The notes: generated by a model not told the origin, from the letters alone. Counted from the stretch's first letter, positions 11,096-24,100 are shown. The stretch is DNA of 64,000 nt from Patiria miniata (GCF_015706575.1 NW_024037056.1:8445176-8509175); one strand, 5' to 3'. Translations and numbers: made by a program.

Positions 11096-13965
11096 TCTTG
11101 GTTTTTACCAAAGTTAAACATGATGTTGAATGAAAGAAAACACTCACTAGGCAAACAAATTGCATGGGATGTGATCAGTCATTTTATCACGCTGCTTTCA
11201 TTTTCTCTCCCCCCCACCAAGCTTTCACAAAGAGTTCAAATTTAGTTCCCTTAAAAAAGAAATTTGTCATGCACGCTGGATAGAGGGTGAAGTTGTTTAC
11301 AGGTTTCCAACATGCAATCAAGTGAGATAACCCCAGGGTCATGACAACAAGGAAGCTAGGGATTTTTTTTAAGTCGTTGTCTACATGTACCTAGTTCCCA
11401 GACAGCAACCCCATTGAGGTCTTGTTAAACTAGTATAGGTCACAAGCAGAGATTGATGCCACAGATTGCCAGTGCAAACGTTCAGAGAAAAAAAACTGTT
11501 TTTATAACAGGAATGCACCAAAACAAATAACAACCCAACCCCACATACATGTATTTAGTATGCTTAAAAGGTAAAATAAAAAAAAATAAAAAATATTTAT
11601 CATGCAGGGTTGAAGCCAGACATACTAGAGGTATCAATTAAGTAGCTACATGTACATAATGCATGTACATGTACATGTACCTGGAAATTCAAAATGTTTC
11701 AGTATCTGAAAAGTATTGTAGCATGTAACAGTTTGGGTTTCATCATAAAAATACAGTGATGAGAAATTATGAAACCAAATACAGTGATGAGAAATTCTTA
11801 GAGCTTGGTAAATTATTTATGGCAATTTCTGCCCAGCAACGAGTGACCCTGCTTGCCATGCACCAATGAGGAAACAGGACTAGGGGAAATCCCCTAGACT
11901 GTACAAATATAAAAGACGACCTACAGACTGTGATCATTGGACCCATTGACGTGCATGTACAATGTTGAACAATGTATGGAAGAGTCCACTTTCAGAATAG
12001 GAGTGCTACTCTTAAGCAGAAAGGCGGGAAATTCGGTTATGGTCAACGGCTGTTTGTGTTGATAAATATTGATCAGTTATCAGTGGTTCAGTCATCTGAC
12101 TTATATCTCCCGCCAAATTTATACCGTCTGGCACTCAGTGAGTTTAACTGATATCAGTCACAAATAATAAAGGAGCGGATGTTTATTTTGTAGTGTACTA
12201 CTAACGGATGTCTAGTGATATGATCAAGGAGCTAGTATAAAACCTTCATGATATGATATGGCGTATAATGCACAAAGCATTTGAGAAAAAAAAACCTTTA
12301 AGATAAAGGCTACTGGGTAAAGTTCGTGTACCAATATTTTAAAATATCAGGTATACTTAAAAGTAGAAATTAAAAAAAGTGATCTGAACCCACTACTTTT
12401 TCTGCAATAAATCATATCCAAACATGAATGATGTGAATAAAAGAATATCAAGAACATGTGTGTATATATTTGCAATACATATTTATGCACATGTACATGC
12501 AGTTGAGTACAATTTAATTACTGTTGTTGTAACCAATTGCAGCTTGTGAAAAATACTGTACATGAACAGTTGAGGTTTACTCAATTTATGTTATACGAAG
12601 TCCATAGTATAAAAGCATTCAAGAGGTTTATAAAGAACAGGAAAATCCCAAGGATTTCCCCAAGCTTGACATAAAAAGGGATTACGTGGCGAAAAGTGAC
12701 TATACTTCCTTTTTGTACCAGTAGTCACAGAGAGTTTCTATAATTGTGGTTTATCTATTGATGTGGAAGGGAGGAATATTCGGAACAGACACTAATTTCA
12801 TTACAAATTAAAAGCACGTGAGTGGAACAAACCCAAACTGTTCAGGTTAGTACGGTACTTCAATTGTAAAGTTTGAGAATGAGGACCACACACATACAAT
12901 GTACATTACTTGTTTAATCTCTGACAAGCTTATAAAGTTTGTCCAACAGTTCCATAAATCAGGTTTCTTATAAATAAAAAAAATAACGTGCAAAGTGTAA
13001 CTGTAAGTCAAATTTCTCTGAAGATAACACCTTTAGAGCTTACATGCCACTTTACATTCAATGCTTAGAGAAATACACATGTTGACTGCATCTAGCCAAG
13101 CGAATAGGATCTCTCACGTCATTGGATCTATCATTTGTTTTTTAAAACTGCATTTTTCCCTTCCATTTGTAAGTCATTGGGGGAAAGGAACAATCCATGA
13201 AACAATTGGCTGAGGGTTTGAGGGTCACTGAGAGCCCCAAACCAAAGCAACCTGGGCCTAGGCCATGGCATGTATGGTACCTGTATGTTTGTGCCTAAAG
13301 TGTAGTACATATATGTACATGTACATAAGTACACATAGAACAAACTTTAAAAAGGCTTTATAGGCCTATACCATTACTGTAATAACCATTTTTTGTTCCA
13401 TACACTAATATTTTATATGTAAAAACACATTTACGATATAACCTCACAAATTCCAGATATCAGAACAGATTCTTAAAAAACCTGAAATCTGGAAAACTCC
13501 TGACAAATCTCAACCCTGACCGAGATGTCTAATTTCATTTTCATTATTATGCATGCAACATGGAAACAGGGTGACGACTCATAAGAACTGAGACCGAGGG
13601 CAAAGATATTTTAACCTGTCTATTATTATTATTACTATCATCAGATAAACAGATTCCATACAAAAGTGAAAATGAAAGTAGTTTTTGTTTTAAAACTTGG
13701 CAAATAATTTTATTATAACAATCATTGACATACATGTATCCCACCATTTCCTCCTTTCGAATCCAGTGTTTAACACCTGGACATCTGAAGCAGGCTGCCA
13801 GAAGTGTTCCGCTCTCAGACTCAAGTAGCCAAGAGGCAATACATGCATGAAGGACAAAGTGATCTTCATTTTGTGCCATCCATGCAGTTGGTTTGTGAGT
13901 GTTGCGAAAAGAGTTGTGAAACAGGCTTGCACAGTGCCACTAAATCACAGGTAAGTTACACGTAA
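11096..13965. other. non-coding interval with ACATGT microsatellites
   Basis: An (ACATGT)n tract lies around 11653-11684. Exon-like open frames occur on both strands at 13690-13880, but I could not attach them to a family or a consistent splice model. No other coding signal was seen. Confidence 0.5.
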
Positions 13966-13969
13966 TTAA

Positions 13970-14485
13970 AGGGAATATACATCATTTGCTTTTGCTGTAA
14001 TTTTCAGAAATGGATGGAATTGGGGGGTTGGAAATATAAAGCAAATATAGTTACACTGACTTTTTTGGAGGTTTTGGGTTCGAAAATGCTATAAAAACCA
14101 AGAAAAACGATCATTTTCCTGTAGTCTGGTTCCCTGACTCCATATAAGAAGAAACAGAGCAGTTTACATACATTGGGGAATTGTAAGGTCAGGGAACCAG
14201 TCTAGCTGGCTCGTACCCGTTCATAGGTTTGTAATCGATTGCAAACAAGTGCAATGGTCAATTGGGGCCAGTATTTGAAAAAAAAGCCAGTTGTTTCCAA
14301 CGCTGATCGGCCGATCAGCGTTGGAAATTGATACAAAAATACCACTTTTCTTGAAAATGACAGTATACCAGGTGCCATAATTTTACAGGATGCTTTAGAC
14401 TGTCATTTACCAACATCCTATTAAGGTATTTCGCAAAAACTTGGTAGTTTTATTTTTCGATGTTTGCAAATGTTGTATATTCCCT
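13970..14485. mobile_element. TTAA MITE family A, copy 1
   Basis: A 516-bp element that begins AGGGAATATACATCATTTGC and ends with the inverse (tgcaaatgttgtatattccct), flanked by TTAA at 13966-13969 and 14486-14489. The centre holds a perfect palindrome, CCAACGCTGATC/GGCCGATCAGCGTTGG. Three relatives occur at 14823-15327, 21630-22110 and 63810-64000. Confidence 0.9.
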
Positions 14486-14822
14486 TTAACTTATTACCAT
14501 ACCTCTCATACATGTAAATAGTCATACTGGGCATGGAAAAACAATCCATTCAGCATCGATACACATGCTATGGTACATGTAGTTTACTGTACCCAGTTAC
14601 ATTACCATATCCAACAATTACCAGTACAGTCCACCCCCCCCCTCCCCCCGAGGTTATCAAAGCTCATCATAACATGAACAATGGCCAGTATCTGGTTACA
14701 AGAACAGGTCTGTGAGTGATCACAAGATGACACTTCTTCCCCACCCTCTTGTGGTAACTATCTATCGGGTGCATAGTCGTGAACTAGAGTTCTCATTGCC
14801 AGTCAATATGTGCATAATTTAA

Positions 14823-15327
14823 AGGGAATATACATCATTTGCTTTTGCTGTAATTTTCAGAAATGGATGGAATTGGGGGGTTGGAAATATATAGCAAATA
14901 TAGTTACACTGACTTTTTTGAGGTTTTGGGTTCGAAAATGCTATAAAAACCAAGAAAAACAATCATTTTCCTGTAGTCTGGTTCCCTGACTCCATATAAG
15001 AAGAAACAGAGCAGTTTACATACATTGGGGAATTGTAAGGTCAGGGAACCAGTCGTACCCGTTCATAGGTTTGTAATCGATTGCAAACAAGTGCGATGGT
15101 CAATTGGGGCCAGTATTTGAAAAAAAAGCCAGTTTTTTCCAACGCTGATCGGCCGATCAGCGTTGGAAATTGATACAAAAATACCACTTTTCTTGAAAAT
15201 GACAGTATACCAGGTGCCATGATTTTACAGGATGCTTTTCACTGTCATTCACTAACAGTCCAGCAAGGTATTTCAAAAGGATTTGGTAGTTTTATTTTTT
15301 GATGTTTGCAAATGTTGTATTTTCCCT
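14823..15327. mobile_element. TTAA MITE family A, copy 2
   Basis: Nearly identical to the copy at 13970-14485 and in the same orientation, again flanked by TTAA (14819-14822, 15328-15331). Two closely similar copies 340 bp apart just upstream of the LRR gene suggest recent insertion or a segmental duplication. Confidence 0.9.
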
Positions 15328-15538
15328 TTAACTATTCCCTTGGAACACTGCAGTTCATTTTCGAGCTGTCTTAAATCTAAGTAAAAGAATTTTTTGTTTA
15401 TTATGTCTACTTGATAGACGCACAACCTGACTTACTATGCGATTAAAGGGTGAATATCTCTACACAAAAACAAAGTTCTCTTTCTGTTATATTTTCAGCA
15501 TACTATGACTTTCTTCACGTAGCCAATCAAGGAACACC

Positions 15539-17314
15539 ATGGCATTCCATTGTCTCATCATCATTACCACGGCTTCGCAGGTTGTCAGCATAGTTCTCCT
15601 TGTCTGCACTATCAGCGGGGTAGATGCATCCCACGATGTCGGTTGTAATGTCACCTGTGAGTACACAGCATGGGCATTGGATGCCAACTGCAGGGATCGT
15701 GGTCTAACTCAAGTTCCCCATGAATGCAGCACATCAGAGATGGTTGACCTACGCAACAATGAACTTACATACCTCGGGGCCGGTAGCTTTGCAGGGTACC
15801 AACTGCTGCAGTACCTCGACCTCGAGTTCAACTTCATCAGTAACATTACAAGAGGAGCCTTTGACGAGTGCATCTCACTGAAAAACATCTACCTGCAATT
15901 CAACTCTCTCATTGAGGTAGGGGAAAGGGCATTTGAAGGGGCGTCTGATCTGAAGAAGCTTTTCCTCAACCAGAATAGCATAACATACATACACCCTGAT
16001 GCCTTCTGTGGCTTGGATGGACTCACTGGGTTATACATTGGCCATAATGAAATCACTAGGTTGCATGCTTCAGTGTTTCAACATACACCACACCTACAGT
16101 ATCTGCACATGGGTAACAACGGCCTCACAGAATTCCCTACTGGCATCTTTGACACGTTGACTGAACTCGTTTACATCAATGCAGAAAATAATAACCTCAA
16201 ATTTCTGGATGGGTCACTTCTTAAAAACTTGGTTAATTTGGAGGAACTGAACTTGTCTCACAACTTGATCCTCTCAATCACTGGTTTCCCAATATTGCCC
16301 AATCTCACGATACTAGATCTCTTTGACAATAACTTACGAGACATCAGTGTTTTGGCAGACAAGATCAATGGACTAGATGAGCTGTACTTGGCTGAGAATA
16401 ACAACCTGACCTGCACATGCTCAGTAGATCCCATCAAGAAGTGGGTGATAGATCACATGAAGAATGAAGACGTTGAGACCCTCAGAGCTAATGTAACATG
16501 TGGCTGGCCTCAGGAATTGAGAGGTTACCCACTTAACCGTGTCACAATTTGTCCAGGGCCACAGATTTTTGGTTTTGTTCCAGCTGCTTCAGTGGTACCA
16601 TCTACCCAGATCACTTCAGTCAAGAGCATTGTGACCACTGACTATAACCTCCAGGCAGTCAAGCAAAACATGAAACAGAACTCTCAGCTGGATCCTGTCA
16701 TCATCTACATTGTGGTCGGGGTGGCCACTTTTATCAGTGTTGTTGTTGTTCTTATCGTCTTGATTAAGTATTTGGATTGGCGTACACACAGGACTCAGCA
16801 GCAACAGCAGGCCACCAAACAACAGCGACCAACACAGCAACAGCAGCAGCAGCAGCAGCAGAGCGTGCCCCTGGTGCGTATTATCCCTAACAGACTGGTT
16901 CAAGATGATGATGGAGCTTATGAACCAGTCCGTATCAGACCTCATTCACCAAGTGACTCAGCCTTTGGGTCTCAAGATGATGTCCTTGCAGCTCAGGAGA
17001 GAGATGCACAGTCTTGGATTGACCCTACCTATCGGGTTGCACCTTATGGTTCAGATGACCCACAGGAGGTTCAGCATTCTTATCCTCCGTACATGACCAT
17101 GGAGCATTTGAACGCACTCCACCCAACACCACTCATTGATGAAAGCTTCACTTCTATTGAAGAACCTCCCCCACAACAACCAAACACTAATCCCTTCATA
17201 AACGACATGCCAGAGGATCATGTCATTTTTAATGCATCAAAAATGCTGAGATGCTCAAGTCAAAATCCTTTTCAAAATAATGCAAATACAAATCCATTCA
17301 TAAATTGTGCTTAA
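15539..17314 (+). CDS. leucine-rich-repeat single-pass membrane protein with polyQ and NPF motifs
   Basis: A 591-residue protein encoded without introns. In order it has a hydrophobic signal peptide (about 1-30), a cysteine cluster like an LRRNT (36-63), about ten LRRs of 22-24 residues (65-290, xxLxLxxN cores), an LRRCT (CTC...C...C), one transmembrane helix (about 386-409) and a 180-residue cytoplasmic tail. The tail has an interrupted polyQ run (about 420-441) and three NPF motifs (551-553, 576-578, 585-587). NPF is the known ligand of EH domains (EPS15, EHD, intersectin), so I infer endocytic recycling. The ATG was chosen because it gives the signal peptide; a 5'-UTR splice acceptor (ttatattttcag) ends at 15498. 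The extracellular part fits adhesion or receptor roles, but I do not recognise a specific orthologue. There is no TIR or kinase domain. Confidence 0.93.
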   Translation: MAFHCLIIITTASQVVSIVLLVCTISGVDASHDVGCNVTCEYTAWALDANCRDRGLTQVPHECSTSEMVDLRNNELTYLGAGSFAGYQLLQYLDLEFNFISNITRGAFDECISLKNIYLQFNSLIEVGERAFEGASDLKKLFLNQNSITYIHPDAFCGLDGLTGLYIGHNEITRLHASVFQHTPHLQYLHMGNNGLTEFPTGIFDTLTELVYINAENNNLKFLDGSLLKNLVNLEELNLSHNLILSITGFPILPNLTILDLFDNNLRDISVLADKINGLDELYLAENNNLTCTCSVDPIKKWVIDHMKNEDVETLRANVTCGWPQELRGYPLNRVTICPGPQIFGFVPAASVVPSTQITSVKSIVTTDYNLQAVKQNMKQNSQLDPVIIYIVVGVATFISVVVVLIVLIKYLDWRTHRTQQQQQATKQQRPTQQQQQQQQQSVPLVRIIPNRLVQDDDGAYEPVRIRPHSPSDSAFGSQDDVLAAQERDAQSWIDPTYRVAPYGSDDPQEVQHSYPPYMTMEHLNALHPTPLIDESFTSIEEPPPQQPNTNPFINDMPEDHVIFNASKMLRCSSQNPFQNNANTNPFINCA

Positions 17315-17318
17315 GTAC

Positions 17319-17324
17319 AATAAA
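17319..17324 (+). terminator. polyadenylation signal of the LRR gene
   Basis: AATAAA begins four bases after the TAA stop, with a second hexamer at 17331. If used, the 3' UTR would be unusually short. Confidence 0.55.
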
Positions 17325-17339
17325 ACACAAAATAAAAAT

Positions 17340-19147
17340 ATACATTGTACATGTACAATGAACTTTACTCACGATTCCATGATTTTGTTCACACACTTAT
17401 ATTTACAATGTATGTATCAAGATCAGTCTGGTAAGATTCCAGCTAATGCATATCTGTTGTTCAGTATCTGTTCAGCACTAATTGAAGTTGGTCTCTGGCT
17501 GGCAAATTCAGTTGTGCCATCACAGCAATCAAATTCAATCAAGTGACTAACAGTTAAGAATACCCTTGTTACTTTGATACAGTCATGCTTTTACTGAAGG
17601 TAACTAAATGAACCTTGAACCTTGACGGTGATTGATATATACCAGCTGTACATGTACATGGTACCTACACGTATCAGTTACTTCTTCCATCTGTTGATGC
17701 AATTTGTCTAGTCACAGCATTTACCAGAATGTAAGCCGACTGTTTTTCGCTAGTCTGTGTACAAATGTATTGCAAGGTAAGTGGAAGAATATTATGACTG
17801 TCTGTGACTGATCAAACAATAGGAGGGTCTTTTTTATTAAATTTTTTTTTTTAACAAATGTAAACAACTTTGTACATATGCGTGTTTCTTTCCATATAAT
17901 TTAGATACATGAATGTAAAAACACTTTGATTTTGGGATACGTGTACATTTATTAATTTTCTAAGGAAATCAAAGACACCCTTCAAAAATCTAGTGTACAG
18001 TGTACAAAGTTGAGTCCGTAAAAATTGAGTCCCAAGTAAAACACAAATCAGTACATCATCCAGCCACAACAGCAGATGAACAATAATGACCGGCAAGGAA
18101 AGTTGTTCATATGAGTAGTGAGTGACTTGGAGGACTTGTGACTGAGTTATGACAGATTTGATACACATTGTACTTCAATGTAAAAATGAGACTTTCATTA
18201 TGTAAGGACACACAAGTGTAGTGACATTCCTGTTTTTAATAACACTGCCATGATATACGTAGACTGTACCTGTACAAAGTGATCATGTGACAACTTTGTC
18301 ATTGTATTCAATAAAAGCAGTATATATGCCTTCTGTAAATAAAATTTTGTAGTATTTTATATCAAACTTTATCTGCAATTGTATATTTATAAACTGGTAC
18401 TGTACCGGTATATCATATCTCTCCTGATCTTTTTGCCAAATAAACAGAATGGTACGGCAATCCAGAGGTTGCAGGATCAACCCCTGCTCCAGTCAATTCC
18501 TTGCTTCAATTTTATAATGACAAATAACTGAAAATAACTGTATAACAAATAACTGAAAATACCTTGCCTTTTAAAACATGATGATTTATATTTTTTTATT
18601 TCTGATTTACAATGATACTTTTAATAAAAATCTTCTTGTGTGGTTTGCAGAATTATAAGAGATGTATAACTGACAATACCTTGCCTTTTACAATAGTATG
18701 CTTTATATTTTCTGATTACTGATTCACCATGATACCTTTAATATTAATGAAATGTTCTTGTAAGGTTGCATGTTCCTTTTTTATCCAACACTATAGATTA
18801 ATATACTGCTGGTACTTAACATTCCTACTCTGGCTACCCCTTTTATGTTTGGAATATTCATTTTATTTCTCAGGACCTTTGAGATTCACAGATGAATTAT
18901 AAGTTTTTAAAAGCAATATGCATACATGCAGTTTCTACTTAATGCACTCGTAAACTGAATAATTACTGCACTCCATTTATTTTGCACATATCATAAATCG
19001 AGTTTGTTTGTTTGTCTGTTGTTTGTTGGTTGGTGTTATTTGTTTGTTTGTTTGCTTTTTGAAGGGATGTGTGTGTTTTTGGAGGCTTTACATTTGAGTC
19101 TGTTTTACTATGCAGTACATTCCAACAAATTCATTGGCATTTGTGTA
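17340..19147. other. non-coding interval
   Basis: AT-rich sequence with short ACATGT tracts and a TTTG-rich stretch near 19000-19050. No exon recognised. The next GANP exon, expected on the minus strand somewhere below 21119, was not seen here. Confidence 0.55.
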
Positions 19148-19309
19148 CAGTCGACTCTCGGTAGTACAAACTCTGTTAATACAAAATTCTGGTTATAACA
19201 AACATAAAGCCTTGGTCCCGACTGTGCATTTATGTGCACAATGAATGGGACTGATGTTCCAAACAATTTGGCTAGGTCCGAACGAGATTGTATTAACGAG
19301 ACTCGACTG
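19148..19309. mobile_element. short pogo/Tigger-like MITE
   Basis: A 162-bp element with ends CAGTCGACTCTCG and CGAGACTCGACTG, flanked by TA (19146-19147, 19310-19311). It is related by its ends to the 1.6-kb element at 5146-6774. Confidence 0.85.
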
Positions 19310-19470
19310 TACATGGCAGCCACCATTTTGAAATGAATTGGCCAACTGCACTCCACACTCACTTTTTGCACTTGTTGTTGGCAATCTAAGAACGCAGTTC
19401 TCGGATCACTTGAGAATGGGGTTTCATTCCACTTACGCCCACTGATTTCTAAACGTGATTGAACAATGTG

Positions 19471-19781
19471 CATGGGCCTTATTCACGAGTTGGCCATTTT
19501 TGTCGAGTTCCCTGAATGTATTTCCTTAATTGTTCACTGTTGAATGGGATGGCGCCAGACTCTTTATGCAGGCACAATGCAGCCTTATTTTACTGTCACT
19601 TTTTTTTTTAAATATGGCTTTAAACGTTAGGGAATGTTTAATTACAAATTCTAAATAATTATTGAAGCAGACTGGAATTCATCATAAATTAACTTGCTTT
19701 CATTTCTCTTTGTAAGTTCCAAAATTTAAGATTTTACCTAACTTTCAATTCAATATGGCCAACTCACGAATAAGGCCCATG
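19471..19781. mobile_element. inverted-repeat MITE (CATGGGCC ends)
   Basis: About 311 bp bounded by a 26-bp inverted repeat starting CATGGGCCTTATTCACGAG, with an arm that ends in TTGGCCAT. The target duplication is not clear because the end is itself palindromic (CATG). Confidence 0.7.
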
Positions 19782-20608
19782 GAGAAGACCAGTGACATGT
19801 GCCCTAAATCATTAATTGTTTGTAATTGTTGCCATGCTACATATTGCCCTCTACAGTCTATAGCATATGATCCATACTGACATGATTTTTAAATAGTCTT
19901 TCTAACAGCTATGTACAGTCTCAGTACTCTTAAAAGTATGAATGTAGCATTAGACATGTGCTTGTAAAAACAAATGGTTAAGAGGATTTTTTTAACTTAC
20001 TGTAGAAATGTAGCAGTGATTTTTCAACTTTTCCTGGTTTTTTGGGTGTACATTGAGATTTAATAAAAAAATTTACTTAAACGTAACGCACATCCTCGTC
20101 TTGGGATTTCAAAAAAAGAGTGTTTATTTTTGGTTGATTATATTTCAAATGTTGGCCTGTGTCACAGGACATCCACATGATGTCGAACATGTACAAGAAT
20201 ATTGTGAATAATCTTGTTATTGCCAAACTACACCTTGTCAGTGCAGTTATGATCATTTGCATATTTCCCAAACCGAATCTGAAGCCGAATTGATCCGTAA
20301 CCAAACCTGAGGCTAGTCTATGGAATATCCTCTTGCACAGCAAAGGTCTATGATATGCGAGCAGATTCAGCGATTAATTATGCAAAACAAGACTGCGTCT
20401 TGACCTCCAGATTCTGACCATTCAACGTGCGCCTTCTATCGGGTCTTCAGCAACCCATTGTTGTACTACAAAAACATGGCAGCCAAATTGACCAATCAAC
20501 AGCTCACTCCATATTTCTGATCGTCACAATTTCTTAAGTAAAGTCTGATTGGATCGTGCACGGAGTTACATAAAATTTGCATTGCTCAGATATATCAGAC
20601 GTTAGTTA

Positions 20609-20980
20609 GGCCAAAAAAAAAAAGTCTTCGGTTTCTGGTATGCGCACGCGTCGCCGTAGCCATGCGCGTCGGCAAAATGAAAACGTTTTTTTCAATGTAA
20701 GATGATGTCTCAAAACCACCAAACTCACTGGTTTGACTGGAATCCTGCTGCTGCACAAATTTAACATGTTTTTAGATGGGGTTACGATCGAGTATAAGCT
20801 TTATGTGGCCTCTCTGGACTCCCACATATTTGCACTAAATTTAGTCGGGCACCATTTGCAGTCATCAGCCGATATTTGAAGAAAAAAAAACGGTAAAAAA
20901 ATAAATTAAAAAAAAGCCGCGTCGCCGCACCACTTTTGGGGCAAGCTCCATACCAGAAACCAGAGACTTTTTTTTTGGCC
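20609..20980. mobile_element. PIF/Harbinger-like MITE, copy A
   Basis: A 372-bp element whose ends read GGCCAAAAAAAAAAAGTC and its inverse, followed inward by a GGTTTCTGGTAT motif. TTA lies directly outside both ends (20606-20608, 20981-20983). A 3-bp TTA target fits PIF/Harbinger. The second copy, in the opposite orientation, is at 28812-29168. Confidence 0.85.
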
Positions 20981-21118
20981 TTACGGAGAGGGCTCCATTG
21001 GACTAAGGGTGATACTCGGACTAACCTGGGGGTTGTTTTGCAGCACTGGTTGGAACTGTACACTAAAAAAAAGTCTTTAAAAAAATAAAAAGCAGGATAC
21101 AAATGTGAAGCCACTTAC

Positions 21119-24100
21119 CTGAGGATGTCCCTATCATTGAGATTAAGCAGCACATCATAAGCCCTGAACTCAGCTTCATTGGGACACACAACCCCCTCAC
21201 TAGCCAAGTCATGGTAGAACTGCTTGAGTGATTGCATGCATTTAGTCAGGTTCTCGTTGTTGATCTTGGGATCTATGGTGCTTCGGTCCTCCTCACATAA
21301 CCGATGAGAGCAGAATATGTGAAACCTGGAGCAATGAAGAGATGTGAAGTGCTTGGATGATTATGGTGTCTTTGTAATTGAATATCCCAGTATTTTGTTA
21401 ATACAATAAAACATAATGGGAGACATTTGGAATACTTGGTTGCAAAAAACACATCCGTCCTTTTTCTATTGTTTGCGTCATTTTGCACAGACATAACTTG
21501 GAGTAAACATGATGTAAACAACTGAAAAGGACCGATATGTTTGCTGCCACCGAGTGTCTCCAAAGTCGCCCGCTGGTGACACACTCCCCAAGTCAATCTT
21601 GGACACTTTGAATTTTTGACACATATTAAAGGGAATGTACAACATTTGCTTTTGCTGCAAATATGTTATAGCAATTATTGTTAAACGGACTTGTTTCACG
21701 TTTTGGGCTTGTAGATGCTGGAAAAAACATAAAAAAAACAATATTGTTCTTGTAGTCTGGTTCCCTGACCCCACTTAAGATGAAACAGGGCAATTTGGGG
21801 AATTGTAAGGTCAAAGAATCAGTCTAGCAGGCTTGTACCCCTTCACAGGTGTGTAATCAATTGCAAAGAAAATGCGGAATAGTTAAATATAAAAAACTAG
21901 GAGCAGTTTTTGAAAAAAAAGCCAGTTTTTTCCAACGCTGGTCAGTCGACCAGCATTGGAAAAATACAGTCTTTCTTGAAAATGTCAGCACATCAGGAGC
22001 CACGATTTTACAGGATGCTTTAGACTGTCATTCCCTAACAATCCAGTAAGGTATTTCGTGATAATTTGATCATTTCGTTTTTTGATGTTTGCAAATGTTG
22101 TATCTTCCCTTTAACAGAAACATTTTTCTGCTTTGACTTTAACCTGAAAGCATGGATGTGGGATGTCAATGCATTGTGAATGGGATTGCTGATGTGTGTA
22201 GGCAATGACCGTGGCACATTTGGCATCAACATAAGGACAAAGACAAGGAGCCTAGAGGCATAGGGGCACAGTGAGCTCATCCAAAGGACCTGCTCCCCAT
22301 CCCTTGAAAATAATTTACTGAATTGTAAACTGCACAATCTCATGATTCTTCTTTCCACACACTTTCCAAAAGTTTGGACAACAGACTCTGCTCAGATAAT
22401 TATAATTTGAAAGTTTGCATGGTGAAGTAAGAAAGCAGTTGCACCATGCAATAAGAAATCTCTTTGCAAGTTTGTGTGGCTCGGAGAACAAGCTTGATCG
22501 GATCTCGGAAGCTGCGGGCCAACAAATTCGTATTCATTCATGAGTCACGTAATTGTGCCATGTAATTTCTGGAAGGAGTAGTCTCTTCAGTTTAAAAAAA
22601 AAAAAATTCAGGTTTTTTTATCCCAGTGACCCCATGATGACCTTTGACCCCAGCTTGGTCATGTAACATATTGGGGCTGGGCTACTGATACTTTTGACAA
22701 AATTTGGTTGAAATCAGTCAAAATGTGTAGGAGCAATAGACAATGTCCATGTTTGTTACTAACTAATGCGCCTATCAATTGTTGGGGGGGGGGGTTGACA
22801 TTTGATATGTGCATAACTAACAGACTAACGGAGAGACATGATGATTTGTTGAGCTAATATCCCACAGCTAAAAACCGGGGGAACTCTGTTTTGGACAGTA
22901 TGCTCTGTTTACAAGACAACAGGCACAGCACAATACCCAAAATTGTTGAGTTTTCACCGATTCTTCTATAGCACCACACAAACTCACAAAAATGCATTTC
23001 TGTTTCACATGGTGCAATTGCAAACTGTACCCTATTAGGTTATGCTCAAAAACTTTACTTTCAAACTTACGGTTTTAAACTGCAAATGAACTTCAAACTA
23101 ACTATAGTTATTTCAAAGGAAAATGATGGCAGCAGAGTGTTTACAATAAGCCAGTTTGGTATCTCGATGCAGTAGTTCAGGTCAAAGGTCATTTGGGTCA
23201 AAATCACTGACGTAATGTCACGCATTGTTACATGAACGCCTATTCTGCTCATAGTGAGCATCAGGCAGCCGTCTCCCTGCACGTTCATGTGCCTTCGTTG
23301 CGTGTTTGATTATCCCAAATGACCAGTGACCCATATCATTGTGCGCGTGCGCAGTTGAAGTACCAAACCAGGCGTATTACTTGTTTTGAGGAAGGATTGC
23401 ATACCTTGCACATTTCTCCATCAGATCAATGGCCGTCAGATCATATAGATCCTGCTGCGTAATGTCCTTACGAATCCCACGGGTACGACTCCAAAGAAAG
23501 TCAAACCATCCCTCCCAATGGCCATCACGCCCCATGTTCATAACGTGACGCATTAGATAGTTCATTGTCAAAGTCAGGACAGGGGCTGGCCTCATCTCAT
23601 GGGGTAATGGCTCCTCCTGAGAACAGGGAAAGTTCCAAGGCTCCGTGTTAAAAAGCACAAAAATCAAGGTGGCATAGCTCACCCCCCTCCCCAACCCCAA
23701 CCATAAATCTTGACCAACAACTAGCGATTAAAGCAGTAGGTTAAAGACAGCGCTGCAATTTCAATTAGTTAGTAATTTATACAGGATTGGGATATTTAAT
23801 GAATCTCAAATTATTATATTTTGTGGGAAGAGGTCCTAATTGCAATAAATATAATTTCCAGGGAACTGATAGAACAGCTGAGCTCTCTTCCTGATTTTTA
23901 CTATCCATGGCATATGAACAGGTAAGTATAGGCAAAGTATGTGACATGTTTAATCAATGTTAGTTTCTGAGTACATTATTTGTGATGCGCTTGTTAGAAA
24001 ACCCTACATGAGCTAACTCAGGTGAAAATTAAGCCTACAACTTCTTGAAACAAACTTTTAAACCATTTTGTTGCTTGTGTCAGTGTTAATATAATAATTC

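Noticed and set aside
16616..16945. Antisense open frame with a Leu run
   Set aside because: Shadow of the CAG repeat in the LRR gene on the other strand.
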